From: Pseudarthrobacter phenanthrenivorans Sphe3
GTDB taxonomy: Bacteria > Actinomycetota > Actinomycetes > Actinomycetales > Micrococcaceae
Length of the DNA stretch: 64,000 nt
Direction of reading: 5' to 3'
Assembly: GCF_000189535.1 (NCBI RefSeq)
Contig: NC_015145.1
Span: 2,728,001 to 2,792,000 of the forward strand
A program made the position numbers and the translations under genes. The notes beneath the pieces were generated by a model. The model was given only the letters and a program-made list of their open reading frames with translations, ran no database searches and was not told the origin of the DNA. Positions 44,780 to 53,230 of the stretch are shown piece after piece; position 1 is the first letter of the stretch; each line of letters starts with the position of its first letter.

Positions 44780-45730
44780 TCAGCCTTTGCGTTTCTTGAT
44801 CTCTGCGGTGGCCTGCGGGAGGACGTCGAAGAGGTCACCGACAATGCCGAAGTCCGCGATCTCGAAGACGGGCGACTCGGCATCCTTGTTCACGGCAACG
44901 ATGACCTTTGCAGTCTGCATGCCGGCCTTCTGCTGGATGGCTCCGGAGATACCGGCCGAAATGTAGAGCTGCGGGGAAACCGTCTTGCCTGTCTGTCCAA
45001 CCTGGGCGTCGTGGCTGATCCAGCCGGCGTCCGTTGCTGCCCGCGATGCACCCACGGCTGCCCCCAGGGCATCGGCCAGTTCCTCCACCGGCGTGAAGTC
45101 GCCGTCAAGGCCGCGGCCGCCGGCCACCACGATGCGGGCGTCGGTCAGGTCCGGCCGTCCGCTGGCAACCTTCTGTTCCCGGGCGGTGATGCGTGCCGCC
45201 GCAGCGCCGCCTGCCGGGACCTCGACAGTGACCGTCTGGGGCGAGGTGGCAGCTGGGGCGGGTTCCGGGGTCACGTTGTTGGCCTTCAGCGTCAGCACGC
45301 TGATGGCGGTGGTGGCCTTGCAGGCCGTGTTGTAGGAGCCCGCCAGGACGGACTTGTGCGCTGTGCCGTCGGCGTCCACGCCCACCACGTCGGTGATGAC
45401 GCCCGCGTTCAGCCGGATGCCGGTGCGGGCGGCGATCTCCTTGCCCTCAGGGGAATTGTCGAGCAGGACAATGTCGGCGCCTGCCTGCCCGGCGGCAGCA
45501 GCCAGGTAGGCCGCCTTGGGTGCGACGAGGAAGTCGTCGAGGTCCTCGGCCGAGGGGAGCAGCACCGTGCTGACACCGTATTCGGCGAAGGCGGCCGCGA
45601 CGTCGTCATGCAGCTTGCCGTTCAGGGCAACGGCCGTTTCCCCGAGGGAGCGGCCCAAGGTCAGCAGCTCCAGGCTGCTCTTCTTGAGGGCTGCGCCGGG
45701 GTTGTCAATGAATACAAGAACTTTTGCCAT
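44780..45730 (-). CDS. etfA: Electron transfer flavoprotein alpha subunit
   Basis: The 316-residue subunit has the FAD-binding C-terminal domain with PQLYISAGISGAIQQKAGMQ and VNKDAESPVFEIADFGIVGD, the EtfA signature. With EtfB it carries electrons from acyl-CoA and other dehydrogenases to the quinone pool. No ETF-quinone oxidoreductase is in this window. It follows etfB by 14 bases and precedes the PIG-L gene, so all three may share one message. Confidence 0.95.
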   Translation of the reverse strand: MAKVLVFIDNPGAALKKSSLELLTLGRSLGETAVALNGKLHDDVAAAFAEYGVSTVLLPSAEDLDDFLVAPKAAYLAAAAGQAGADIVLLDNSPEGKEIAARTGIRLNAGVITDVVGVDADGTAHKSVLAGSYNTACKATTAISVLTLKANNVTPEPAPAATSPQTVTVEVPAGGAAAARITAREQKVASGRPDLTDARIVVAGGRGLDGDFTPVEELADALGAAVGASRAATDAGWISHDAQVGQTGKTVSPQLYISAGISGAIQQKAGMQTAKVIVAVNKDAESPVFEIADFGIVGDLFDVLPQATAEIKKRKG

Positions 45731-45744
45731 GGTTGTGGTCCCTC

Positions 45745-46545
45745 TCAGAGCAGCTTCTGGGCGGCCAGGAAGTCAACGAGCTTGATGCCGGCGTCGCCTT
45801 CGTCGGTGATGATGGTGCCGGCCGTGCGCGGCGGACGTTCTTCTGCATTGAGCACGCGGGTCCACGAACCGGCGTGACCCACCTGAGCCGGATCGACGCC
45901 GATATCGGCCAGGGACAGCGTGGTGATGCTCTTGCGCTTGGCGGCGATGATGCCCTTGAAGTTGGGGTACCGCGGTTCGTTGATCTGGTCCGTCACGGAC
46001 ACGACAGCCGGGAGGGGAGCTTCCACTGTCTCGGAGGACGTGTCGGCGTCGCGGCGGGCGGTGAGGCGGCCGCCGTCGACCTCCAGGGAAGAGGCGAAGG
46101 TGACCTGGGGCAGGTTAAGCCGTTCCGCGAGCTGGGCGGGAACCAGTGACGTTTCCCCGTCCGTGGAGGCCATGCCGGTGATGACCAGGTCCACGGGGCC
46201 GTCGCTGCCCACTGTCCGAATGGCTGCTGCGAGCGCCAGGGACGTGGCCGCGGCGTCCGAACCGGCAAGGGCGTCATCGGTGAGGTGCACACCCTCGGTT
46301 GCGCCGATCTGCAACGCCTTCTTGATGGCATTGACCGCGCCCGAGGGGCCCATGCTGAGGGCGATGACCTGGTTTCCTGCTTTGGCTCCGCCGCGCGCTT
46401 CGGCAAGCTGCAGCGCTGCCTCGAGTGCGTATTCGTCAAGCTCGGACAGGATGCTCTCGTCGCGGTCAGTCGTGTAGCCCTCACCGTTGAGGTGGCGGTC
46501 AAACTGGGCGTCCGGTACATGCTTGACCAGGACGATGATCTTCAA
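45745..46545 (-). CDS. etfB: Electron transfer flavoprotein beta subunit
   Basis: The 266-residue protein begins LKIIVLVKHVPDAQFDRHLN, the canonical EtfB N-terminus, and contains SELDEYALEAALQLAEA and the signature TGMASTDGETSLVPAQLAE. The start I use is TTG at 46545, with GGAAG five bases upstream; the GTG four codons earlier would put that ribosome site inside the gene. It leads the etfBA pair. Confidence 0.94.
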   Translation of the reverse strand: MKIIVLVKHVPDAQFDRHLNGEGYTTDRDESILSELDEYALEAALQLAEARGGAKAGNQVIALSMGPSGAVNAIKKALQIGATEGVHLTDDALAGSDAAATSLALAAAIRTVGSDGPVDLVITGMASTDGETSLVPAQLAERLNLPQVTFASSLEVDGGRLTARRDADTSSETVEAPLPAVVSVTDQINEPRYPNFKGIIAAKRKSITTLSLADIGVDPAQVGHAGSWTRVLNAEERPPRTAGTIITDEGDAGIKLVDFLAAQKLL

Positions 46546-46725
46546 TGTATCTTCCACTGTATTTACAGCAGCCTTCCATGCTTGTGGACAGCCAGCCGGG
46601 TGAGGTCATGGCCGCGGAATGCCCCGGCATACGGGTAGCTCCTAGCTAACCATATAGGCGCACTCCGGCGCCCTCTTCCGTTAACGCCTGTGTCAGGGGC
46701 GCCCCGGACGGGCAGAAACGCCGCG

Positions 46726-46776
46726 TAAAACAACGACGGCGGCGCCCACCCGGGTGGGGGACGTCGCCGTCGTGGT
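46726..46776 (-). terminator. Terminator after the HtrA-like gene
   Basis: ACGACGGCG pairs with CGCCGTCGT, with an inner CCCACC/GGTGGG hairpin. On the minus strand the structure is followed by TTGTTTTA. It lies between the HtrA-like gene and etfB. Confidence 0.8.
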
Positions 46777-46832
46777 TCATGCGGCATGCAGGGCCGGCAG
46801 TGAGCCGGCCGGCAGCGTGTGCGGGGAGTGTT

Positions 46833-48449
46833 CTAGCTGGCAGCGGCGCCGAGGGTGACGTCCAGCGTCTGTTCCTTTCCGGAGCGCAGGACGGTGATCT
46901 TGACGGTGGTGCCGGCTGGCTGTTCGCGCACCGCGGCCGTGAGCTGCTCGGGTTCTCCGATGGGGAGGTCGTTGAACTTCGTAATGACGTCCCCCACCTT
47001 GATGCCGGCCTTGGCCGCAGCAGAATCCGCTTCCACCGTGGCCACATCCGCTCCTATCGAAAACTCGGACGAGGTACTGGATGCCGCCTTGGGCCGGACG
47101 CTCACGCCCAACTGGCCGTGGGATGCCTTGCCCGTCTCGATGATCTCGTTGGCCACGCGCTTGGCATGGTTGATCGGGATGCTGAAGCCAACGCCGATGT
47201 TTCCGCTGGTGGAGGATGCACTTGATCCCGCGGACGCGATGGCCACGTTGACGCCCACCACCTCACCATCACTGTTCACCAGGGCGCCACCGGAGTTGCC
47301 GGGGTTGATGGCGGCGTCGGTCTGGATGACGTTGATGGAGATCTGTCCCTGTCCCGCCGTCTGCTGGCTCTCGCCCCCGCCCGGAGGTGCGAACTGGAAC
47401 CCTCCTTCGTCATCGCCCTCGGCGTTGTCCCCCTCTTCGGGGGCAGCCGCCGACGCGACGCTGATGGTCCGGTTCAGGGTGGAGACAATGCCGTCAGTAA
47501 CGGTTCCGGTGAGGCCCAGGGGCGACCCAATGGCTATGGCGGTGTCCCCCACATTCAGTTTCCCGGAATCGCCCAGCGTGGCCGGGGTGAGGCCCGAGGC
47601 GTTGTCCACCTTTATGACGGCGAGGTCGGACAGCGGGTCCGTGCCCACCAGCTTGGCGGACAGAACCCGCCCTTCGCTGGTGCGCACTTCAAGGGCGGCG
47701 TTGGCCGTCTGCCCGTCCAGGGTCACCACGTGGGTGTTGGTCAGGATGTGCCCCTGGTCATCCAGGATGATCCCGGAGCCGGTGCCGCCCGCGCTGCCGG
47801 TTGCTGCGCTGATGGTCACCACGCTGGGCGAGGCCTTTACCGCGGCCGCTGTTATGGCATTGACCTCGTCCTGGTTGTTGACGATGACTGTTCCGGGCTG
47901 GCTGTTGCCGGTGACCGTGGTGCCTGCGCCTGCGTTCCCGAACAGTTCAGCGGAGCCGACCGTAGCCACGCTTCCGCCGACCAGTCCGGCGGCCAGGATG
48001 CTGGCCACCAGGGTTCCGACGCCGAACGTGGCCTTCCGGCGGGGTGCGTCCTTGGGATTCGGGGGAAGGCTGCCGCCCTCCGGGCGGGCCTGGCCGTAAT
48101 AACCGTAGCCGGGGTGGTGGGCCTGGTTCTGGTGGCCCTGGTTCTGGTGGGCCTGGTTCTGGTGGGCCTGGTTCTGGTGGGCCTGGCTTGACTGGCCGTA
48201 GAACGGCTGCCGCTGCGGATACTCGGGGCGGGACGCTCCCGGGATCTCCTGGGTGGGATTGGCCCCTTGCTGGTCCAGCCGCTCGGTGGGGTACTGCCGC
48301 TGGGCGTCCAGGTCACCAGGACTGCTGGTGCCGGCGTCCTGTCCCCCAGCCGCGGGCTCACCGGACTGGCCGGAGGGCTGCCCCCAGGGATCCTGCCTGT
48401 CCTGGCCGCCGTTCCGGTGGGCCGGCCCGGGCGTCTGGTTCTCAGTCAT
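46833..48449 (-). CDS. HtrA-like S1C serine protease with PDZ domain
   Basis: The 538-residue protein has a long Gln/His/Asn/Pro-rich cytoplasmic tail (1-130), one transmembrane anchor (about 133-155) and a trypsin-like domain with His in NTHVVTLDG, Asp in DPLSDLAVIK and Ser in NPGNSGGALVN. A C-terminal PDZ domain completes it. It probably degrades or refolds damaged extracytoplasmic proteins. The ATG at 48449 has AAAGGAAG four bases upstream. The tail includes a pentapeptide repeat. A divergent TPM gene shares the 286-bp promoter region. Confidence 0.92.
   Translation of the reverse strand: MTENQTPGPAHRNGGQDRQDPWGQPSGQSGEPAAGGQDAGTSSPGDLDAQRQYPTERLDQQGANPTQEIPGASRPEYPQRQPFYGQSSQAHQNQAHQNQAHQNQGHQNQAHHPGYGYYGQARPEGGSLPPNPKDAPRRKATFGVGTLVASILAAGLVGGSVATVGSAELFGNAGAGTTVTGNSQPGTVIVNNQDEVNAITAAAVKASPSVVTISAATGSAGGTGSGIILDDQGHILTNTHVVTLDGQTANAALEVRTSEGRVLSAKLVGTDPLSDLAVIKVDNASGLTPATLGDSGKLNVGDTAIAIGSPLGLTGTVTDGIVSTLNRTISVASAAAPEEGDNAEGDDEGGFQFAPPGGGESQQTAGQGQISINVIQTDAAINPGNSGGALVNSDGEVVGVNVAIASAGSSASSTSGNIGVGFSIPINHAKRVANEIIETGKASHGQLGVSVRPKAASSTSSEFSIGADVATVEADSAAAKAGIKVGDVITKFNDLPIGEPEQLTAAVREQPAGTTVKITVLRSGKEQTLDVTLGAAAS
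48121..48180. repeat. Four 15-bp tandem units in the HtrA-like tail
   Basis: Units begin at 48121, 48136, 48151 and 48166, each (G/C)CCTGGTTCTGGTGG. On the coding strand they give HQNQA-type pentapeptides, with one QGH variant. They sit in a disordered cytoplasmic tail. Confidence 0.9.
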
Positions 48450-48735
48450 GGGACTTCCTTTCATTCTTGTCTGCATTAACTATGTACTCCCCGGCTGGAA
48501 CAAGCTCGGATGTTTGCTGAGAGCTTCCTGAACACTTTCCATCCGCTCCGGCTGGAGCGTCCTTGGGGTTTCGCTGGTGGCATATTCGGGCCGATGGACG
48601 GGCTGTGGGGTGCACCATAGAATCAAGATGAATGCCACAGCGACCTGCGGCTTAACACCTGGCGTGGGGGCGCTGCTGGATTCTGAGACGACTGATTCGT
48701 CCCGAATCGGTGTCAGGCGTGCTGAAGGGTTGCAC
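48450..48735. other. Divergent promoter region of the HtrA-like and TPM genes
   Basis: No gene is supported here. On the minus strand CTTGTT, 16 bases, TAGTTA precedes the HtrA ribosome site. On the plus strand a lone TAGAAT occurs at 48618-48623, over 110 bases from the TPM start. Both are weak calls. Confidence 0.35.
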
Positions 48736-50778
48736 ATGCGGTCAAAGTTCAAACGTATCCTCGCCGTGATCGGCCTTACCGCTTTCCTGGCCATACCTGC
48801 CGGTGCGGCCTGGGCTGAAGACCCGGTCACCATTCCCTCCGGCCAGAACGTAGTGGACAAAGCCGGAGTCCTCGGCGGCCGTTCGGGTGAAGTCCAGGAA
48901 GCAATTCAGAAGCTGCTGAAGGACCACAAGTACAACCTCTACGTTGTAACGGTCGATACCTTCGAAAACCCTGCCGACCCGAAGGCTTGGTCCCAGCAAG
49001 TAGCGACCACCAAGGGCATGGGCCGTGCCGACGTAATCCTGGCGATGTCCGATGACGGAAAGTACTACTTCTCCCCCAATTCGGCGAGCCCGATTTATTC
49101 GAAGACCAGCAACATCAGCCAGAACGCGATCGTGGCCAATCTCGCTGGTGGAAAGCGCGACTTCGCCCAGGCTGCCATCGACACTGCCTTGGCAGTCGGT
49201 GACGCAGCCGGTGGGGGCAGTGGAAACGTACCATCGGACAACGGGGCGGGCGCTGCCGTCCTCGTCGGTACCGGCGTCGTGGCTGCTGGTGGAGCAGGCG
49301 CATACCTGTACTTCCGGAACAAGCGCAGGAAGGCGGCTGGCCAGGCCGGCACCGCAGGTTATGGCCAGCAGGCCGGCCATGCCGATCCACTGGCCTCGCT
49401 CAGCGTTGAGGAGCTGCGCCGCAAGAGCGGCTCGCTGCTGATTGAAGCGGACGATGCGATCAAGTCCAGCGAGCAGGAGCTTGGGTTCGCCCAGGCGCAA
49501 TACGGTGATTCCGCCGTCGGAAACTTCACCAAGGCGCTGCAGGAAGCCAAAGCCCACCTGAGCGAATCCTTCAAGCTGCAGCAGCAGCTGGATGACCACA
49601 TTCCCGACACCGAAGAGCAGCAGCGGGCGTGGCTTGGTGAAATCATCCGCCGGTCCGAAGCAGCCCTGGCCTCCCTTCAGGAACAGAAGGCGGACTTCGA
49701 CTCCCTGCGTGAGCTCGAAAAGAATGCTCCCCAGGCGCTGGCAACAGTCAGTGCGGGGGCCCGGGACGCGGACGCTAAGATCGCCAATGCTGAGCAGACC
49801 CTCACCGAACTCCGGTCGAAATACGCTGAAAGCGCCCTGACCCAGGTATCGGACAACATCCTGCAGGCGAAGGAACGCCTGGCGTTCGTCCAGAATGCAA
49901 GAGCCACAGCCCAGCAGAAACTGGACGAGGGCGAAAGCAGCCTGGCCGCGGTTGCCGTCCGCGCAGCCGAAGAGAGCCTGCACCAGACGAACGTCCTCCT
50001 GGATGCGATCACCAAAGTGGCCGCCAACCTCGATGAGGCCAGGGGCAACCTTGAGAACGCCGTCGTGGACACCTCCCAGGACCTTGCCCAGGCACGCGCC
50101 ATGATCCAGTCCGGCGCCCACCCTGAGCTGGCCGGCCCGGTAGCCGGAGTCGAAAGCGCCCTCGCGCAGGTCAAGGCCGAGATCCAAGGCGGCAAGATCG
50201 ATCCGATTGCCACCCTCCAGCGGGTTGAAACCGCCCACCAGTCGCTGGACCAGGCGCTGACCGGCATCCGGGACCAACAGGAACAGGCCCGCCGGGCCCA
50301 AGCCTCGCTGCAGCAGACCATCATGTCCGCCCAGGCCCAGATCAGTGCCACCTCGGACTACATCACTGCCCGCCGCGGCGGAGTGGGAACCGAAGCCCGA
50401 ACCCGGCTTGCGGAGTCCCAGCGCAACCTCGACTACGCCCTGTCCATCTCGCGGACTGATCCGGTGACCGCCCTTACCTACGCCCAGCAGGCACATGCCC
50501 TTGCCGCTCAGGCAGCCCAACTGGCGCAGGCGGACGTGGACCACTTCGGCGGCTACGCCAACCAGGGCTATGGACGTGGCGGCATGTTCGGCGGTGGCGG
50601 TGGCGGCGGGCTCGGCGGTGCCATCCTGGGCGGCATCCTCATCAACTCCATCCTCCACGGAGGCGGCGGTGGGGGCTGGGGCGGCGGCCACAGCGACGGC
50701 GGCGGCTGGGGTGGTGACTTCGGCGGCGGCGATTTCGGCGGTGGTGACTTCGGCGGCGGCGACTCCGGAAGTTTCTAG
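48736..50778 (+). CDS. TPM-domain protein with coiled coil and Gly-rich C-terminus
   Basis: The 680-residue protein has a signal peptide (MRSKFKRILAVIGLTAFLAI, cleaved near AWAE) and a TPM domain (about 35-155, VVTVDTFENPADPKAWSQQ). A transmembrane helix follows near 167-190, then about 350 residues of coiled coil that continue to 610. The end is Gly-rich with DFGGG repeats. TPM proteins help photosystem or respiratory complex repair elsewhere; here it may act with PspA in membrane stress. GAAGGG precedes the ATG by six bases. Confidence 0.87.
   Translation: MRSKFKRILAVIGLTAFLAIPAGAAWAEDPVTIPSGQNVVDKAGVLGGRSGEVQEAIQKLLKDHKYNLYVVTVDTFENPADPKAWSQQVATTKGMGRADVILAMSDDGKYYFSPNSASPIYSKTSNISQNAIVANLAGGKRDFAQAAIDTALAVGDAAGGGSGNVPSDNGAGAAVLVGTGVVAAGGAGAYLYFRNKRRKAAGQAGTAGYGQQAGHADPLASLSVEELRRKSGSLLIEADDAIKSSEQELGFAQAQYGDSAVGNFTKALQEAKAHLSESFKLQQQLDDHIPDTEEQQRAWLGEIIRRSEAALASLQEQKADFDSLRELEKNAPQALATVSAGARDADAKIANAEQTLTELRSKYAESALTQVSDNILQAKERLAFVQNARATAQQKLDEGESSLAAVAVRAAEESLHQTNVLLDAITKVAANLDEARGNLENAVVDTSQDLAQARAMIQSGAHPELAGPVAGVESALAQVKAEIQGGKIDPIATLQRVETAHQSLDQALTGIRDQQEQARRAQASLQQTIMSAQAQISATSDYITARRGGVGTEARTRLAESQRNLDYALSISRTDPVTALTYAQQAHALAAQAAQLAQADVDHFGGYANQGYGRGGMFGGGGGGGLGGAILGGILINSILHGGGGGGWGGGHSDGGGWGGDFGGGDFGGGDFGGGDSGSF
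50716..50760 (+). repeat. Three 15-bp units encoding DFGGG
   Basis: Units at 50716, 50731 and 50746 read GA(C/T)TTCGGCGG(C/T)GG(C/T). They encode DFGGG three times, and a decayed copy (DSGSF) ends the protein. Confidence 0.85.
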
Positions 50779-50889
50779 ACGCGCAGGAACGCGCAGCCGA
50801 CCGGGATTTGCCCCGGCGGACGGGTAAGGACACCACAACTGTTCACTGATTTCAGTGGTCATCACAGAGCAGGACGAAAGGGTAACACC

Positions 50890-51681
50890 ATGGTTAAGCA
50901 GTCCATTTTCGGCCGCATCGCGCAGCTGGCGAAGGCTAACGTCAACTCGTTGCTGGACAACGCTGAGGATCCGCAGAAGATGCTGGACCAGATGGTCCGG
51001 GACTACACCAACAACATCGCAGAGGCCGAATCTGCCGTTGCGCAGACCATCGGCAATCTCCGGATGCTCGAGGACGACTACAACGAGGACGTCAAGAACG
51101 CCCGCGACTGGGGCAACAAGGCCCTCGCAGCTTCCCGCAAGGCTGACGAATTCAGGGCCAGCGGCGACACTGTGGACGCCGAGAAATTCGACAACCTGGC
51201 CAAGGTGGCCCTTCAGCGCCAGATGGCAGCCGAGAATGAGGCCAAGGGCGCCGAGCCCGCCATCGCTTCCCAGCGCGAAGTAGTGGAGAAGCTCAAGACC
51301 GGGCTGGACCAGATGAAGGGCAAGCTGAACCAGCTGACCAGCAAGCGCAATGAACTGGTGGCGCGTTCCAAGACCGCCGCGGCACAGTCGCAGGTCCACG
51401 ATGCCATCAAGAGCATCGACATCATGGATCCCACCAGCGAGGTGGGCCGCTTCGAGGAAAAGATCCGCCGCGAGGAGGCCAAGGTCCGGGGCCAGCAGGA
51501 ACTCGCCGCCTCAAGCCTCGACGCGCAATTCAACCAGCTTGAAGACCTCGGGGAACAGGTGGAAATCGAAGCGCGGCTCGCTGCGCTCAAGTCAGGCAAT
51601 TCATCCAAGCCTGCACTCGGCGCTTCCGGCTCTGCAGCCTCGGCCTCAACCGTCGAAGAGGCCGACTTCGACAAGCTCTAA
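50890..51681 (+). CDS. pspA: PspA/IM30-family membrane-stress protein
   Basis: The 263-residue protein is almost entirely helical and starts KQSIFGRIAQLAKANVNSLL with the PspA signature, then DPQKMLDQMVRDYTNNIAEA. PspA proteins assemble on the inner membrane and limit leakage. AAAGGG lies seven bases before the ATG. It follows the TPM gene by 111 bp on the same strand; both are heavily coiled coil, supporting a joint membrane-repair unit. A terminator follows. Confidence 0.93.
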   Translation: MVKQSIFGRIAQLAKANVNSLLDNAEDPQKMLDQMVRDYTNNIAEAESAVAQTIGNLRMLEDDYNEDVKNARDWGNKALAASRKADEFRASGDTVDAEKFDNLAKVALQRQMAAENEAKGAEPAIASQREVVEKLKTGLDQMKGKLNQLTSKRNELVARSKTAAAQSQVHDAIKSIDIMDPTSEVGRFEEKIRREEAKVRGQQELAASSLDAQFNQLEDLGEQVEIEARLAALKSGNSSKPALGASGSAASASTVEEADFDKL

Positions 51682-51715
51682 GTGGCAGCGGGAGACCCGC
51701 AGTGTTGACATCAGG

Positions 51716-51756
51716 CAGGGCTGGGGCCGGACGGTCCCGGCCCTGTCTGTTCTGTC
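51716..51756 (+). terminator. Terminator after pspA
   Basis: CAGGGCTGGG pairs with CCCGGCCCTG (one G-T wobble), loop ten bases, followed by TCTGTTCTGT. It separates pspA from the photolyase gene. Confidence 0.65.
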
Positions 51757-51762
51757 CCTGTG

Positions 51763-51768
51763 TAGCGT
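51763..51768 (+). promoter_or_regulatory. -10 box TAGCGT for the photolyase, probably leaderless
   Basis: TAGCGT, six bases (GGTGCC), then the ATG. No ribosome binding site is present in the gap. Confidence 0.5.
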
Positions 51769-51774
51769 GGTGCC

Positions 51775-53211
51775 ATGGCTTCCTCTGATCTGACCTCGAT
51801 CGTCTGGCTCCGTGACGACCTGCGGCTGGATGATAATCCTGCCCTGGCCGCAGCCGTGGACCTGGGACTGCCCCTGACTGTGGTCTACATCCTCGACGAA
51901 GACTCGGAGGGGGTCAGGCCCTTGGGCAGCGCCTCGCGCTGGTGGCTTCATCACTCACTCGCATCCCTGGCGTCATCGCTCGAGGCCAGCGGCTCACGGC
52001 TGCTCCTGCAACGCGGCCCTGCGGAGCCGATCCTCAAGGACCTGGCGGCGGCAACGAACGCCGGGCACCTGTTCTGGAACCGCCGCTACGGCCTTCCGGA
52101 GCGGACGGTGGATGCAGCCGTCAAGGCATGGGCCGGAGAAAACGGCATCGAAGCCCTGAGCTATCAGGCGAACCTCCTGTTTGAGCCCTGGACCATCCGG
52201 ACCGGCGCTGGCGGGCCCTACAAGGTCTTCACGCCCTTCTGGCGGGCATGCCTGGCAAGTGGCGACGTCCGTGACCCCCTCAGCGCCCCACCACAACTGC
52301 CGCCGCCGCCCGCCGGCAAGACCGGCTCCGGGCCGGCAGGAGATGCCCTGGAAACCTGGCGGCTCTTCCCTTCCTCCCCCGACTGGAGCGGCGGCCTGGC
52401 CAAAACCTGGGAGCCTGGAGAAGAAGGGGCCCGCCAACGGCTGGAAGATTTCCTGGAAGGTTCCGCACAGGATTACGGCACTGGCAGGAACATTCCGGGT
52501 GTTGAAGGAACCAGCCGCCTCTCGCCGCACCTGCGGTTCGGCGAAGTCAGCCCGTTCCGCGTCTGGCGGGAAATCCGCGGCCGCTTTCCGCGTGAGGTGC
52601 CCGCCGACGTCGGCATCTTCCGCTCTGAACTGGGCTGGCGTGAATTCTGCTGGCACCTCCTCTACACCAACCCTGACCTGGCCACCCGCAACTTCCGGCC
52701 CGAGTTTGACCGGTTTGAGTGGGAGAAACCCGGCAAGGATGAGCTGGCGGCCTGGCAGCAGGGCCGGACCGGCTACCCCTTCGTGGATGCGGGCATGCGG
52801 CAGCTCTGGCAGACAGGCTGGATGCATAACCGCGTGAGGATGGCCGCTGCTTCCTTCCTGGTTAAGAATCTCCTGGCAGACTGGCGGACCGGCGAGGCCT
52901 GGTTCTGGGACACCCTTGTGGATGCCGACGCCGCCAGCAACCCGGCCAACTGGCAGTGGGTGGCGGGGTCAGGAGCCGACGCTTCCCCGTACTACCGGAT
53001 CTTCAACCCGGTGACGCAGAGCAAGAAGTTCGATGCCGCCGGGAACTACCTGCGACAATACATCCCGGAACTGGCAGGCCTCGAGGCAAAAGCAATCCAC
53101 GAACCGTGGAAAGCCGCCGACGGCCTGCACGGTTACCCCCGCCCGCTGGTGGACCTGCCGGGATCCCGTGAACGCGCCCTTGCCGCCTACCAGAAACTCA
53201 AGGACAGCTGA
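51775..53211 (+). CDS. phr: Deoxyribodipyrimidine photolyase (class I)
   Basis: The 478-residue flavoenzyme repairs UV-induced pyrimidine dimers with blue light. The N-terminal antenna domain starts TSIVWLRDDLRLDDNPAL. The FAD domain contains GTSRLSPHLRFGEVSPF and TGYPFVDAGMRQLWQTGWMH, then NRVRMAAASFLVKNLL and the electron-transfer Trp region NPANWQWVAGSGADASPYY. The Glu of YxPE (RQYIPEL) is present. It converges with the cytochrome b gene 20 bp away. Confidence 0.95.
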   Translation: MASSDLTSIVWLRDDLRLDDNPALAAAVDLGLPLTVVYILDEDSEGVRPLGSASRWWLHHSLASLASSLEASGSRLLLQRGPAEPILKDLAAATNAGHLFWNRRYGLPERTVDAAVKAWAGENGIEALSYQANLLFEPWTIRTGAGGPYKVFTPFWRACLASGDVRDPLSAPPQLPPPPAGKTGSGPAGDALETWRLFPSSPDWSGGLAKTWEPGEEGARQRLEDFLEGSAQDYGTGRNIPGVEGTSRLSPHLRFGEVSPFRVWREIRGRFPREVPADVGIFRSELGWREFCWHLLYTNPDLATRNFRPEFDRFEWEKPGKDELAAWQQGRTGYPFVDAGMRQLWQTGWMHNRVRMAAASFLVKNLLADWRTGEAWFWDTLVDADAASNPANWQWVAGSGADASPYYRIFNPVTQSKKFDAAGNYLRQYIPELAGLEAKAIHEPWKAADGLHGYPRPLVDLPGSRERALAAYQKLKDS

Positions 53212-53230
53212 CACCGCCCCTGCAGAGGAC

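Noticed and set aside
48121..48180. Short regular repeats considered as a CRISPR array
   Set aside because: Units are 15 bp, contiguous, in frame and without spacers, so they are coding tandem repeats.
48742..51399. 885-codon minus-strand open frame across the TPM and pspA genes
   Set aside because: It spans two well-supported genes and their intergenic gap, and its composition (Gly/Leu/Val rich, no domain) is typical of antisense of Ala/Gln-rich coiled-coil codons.
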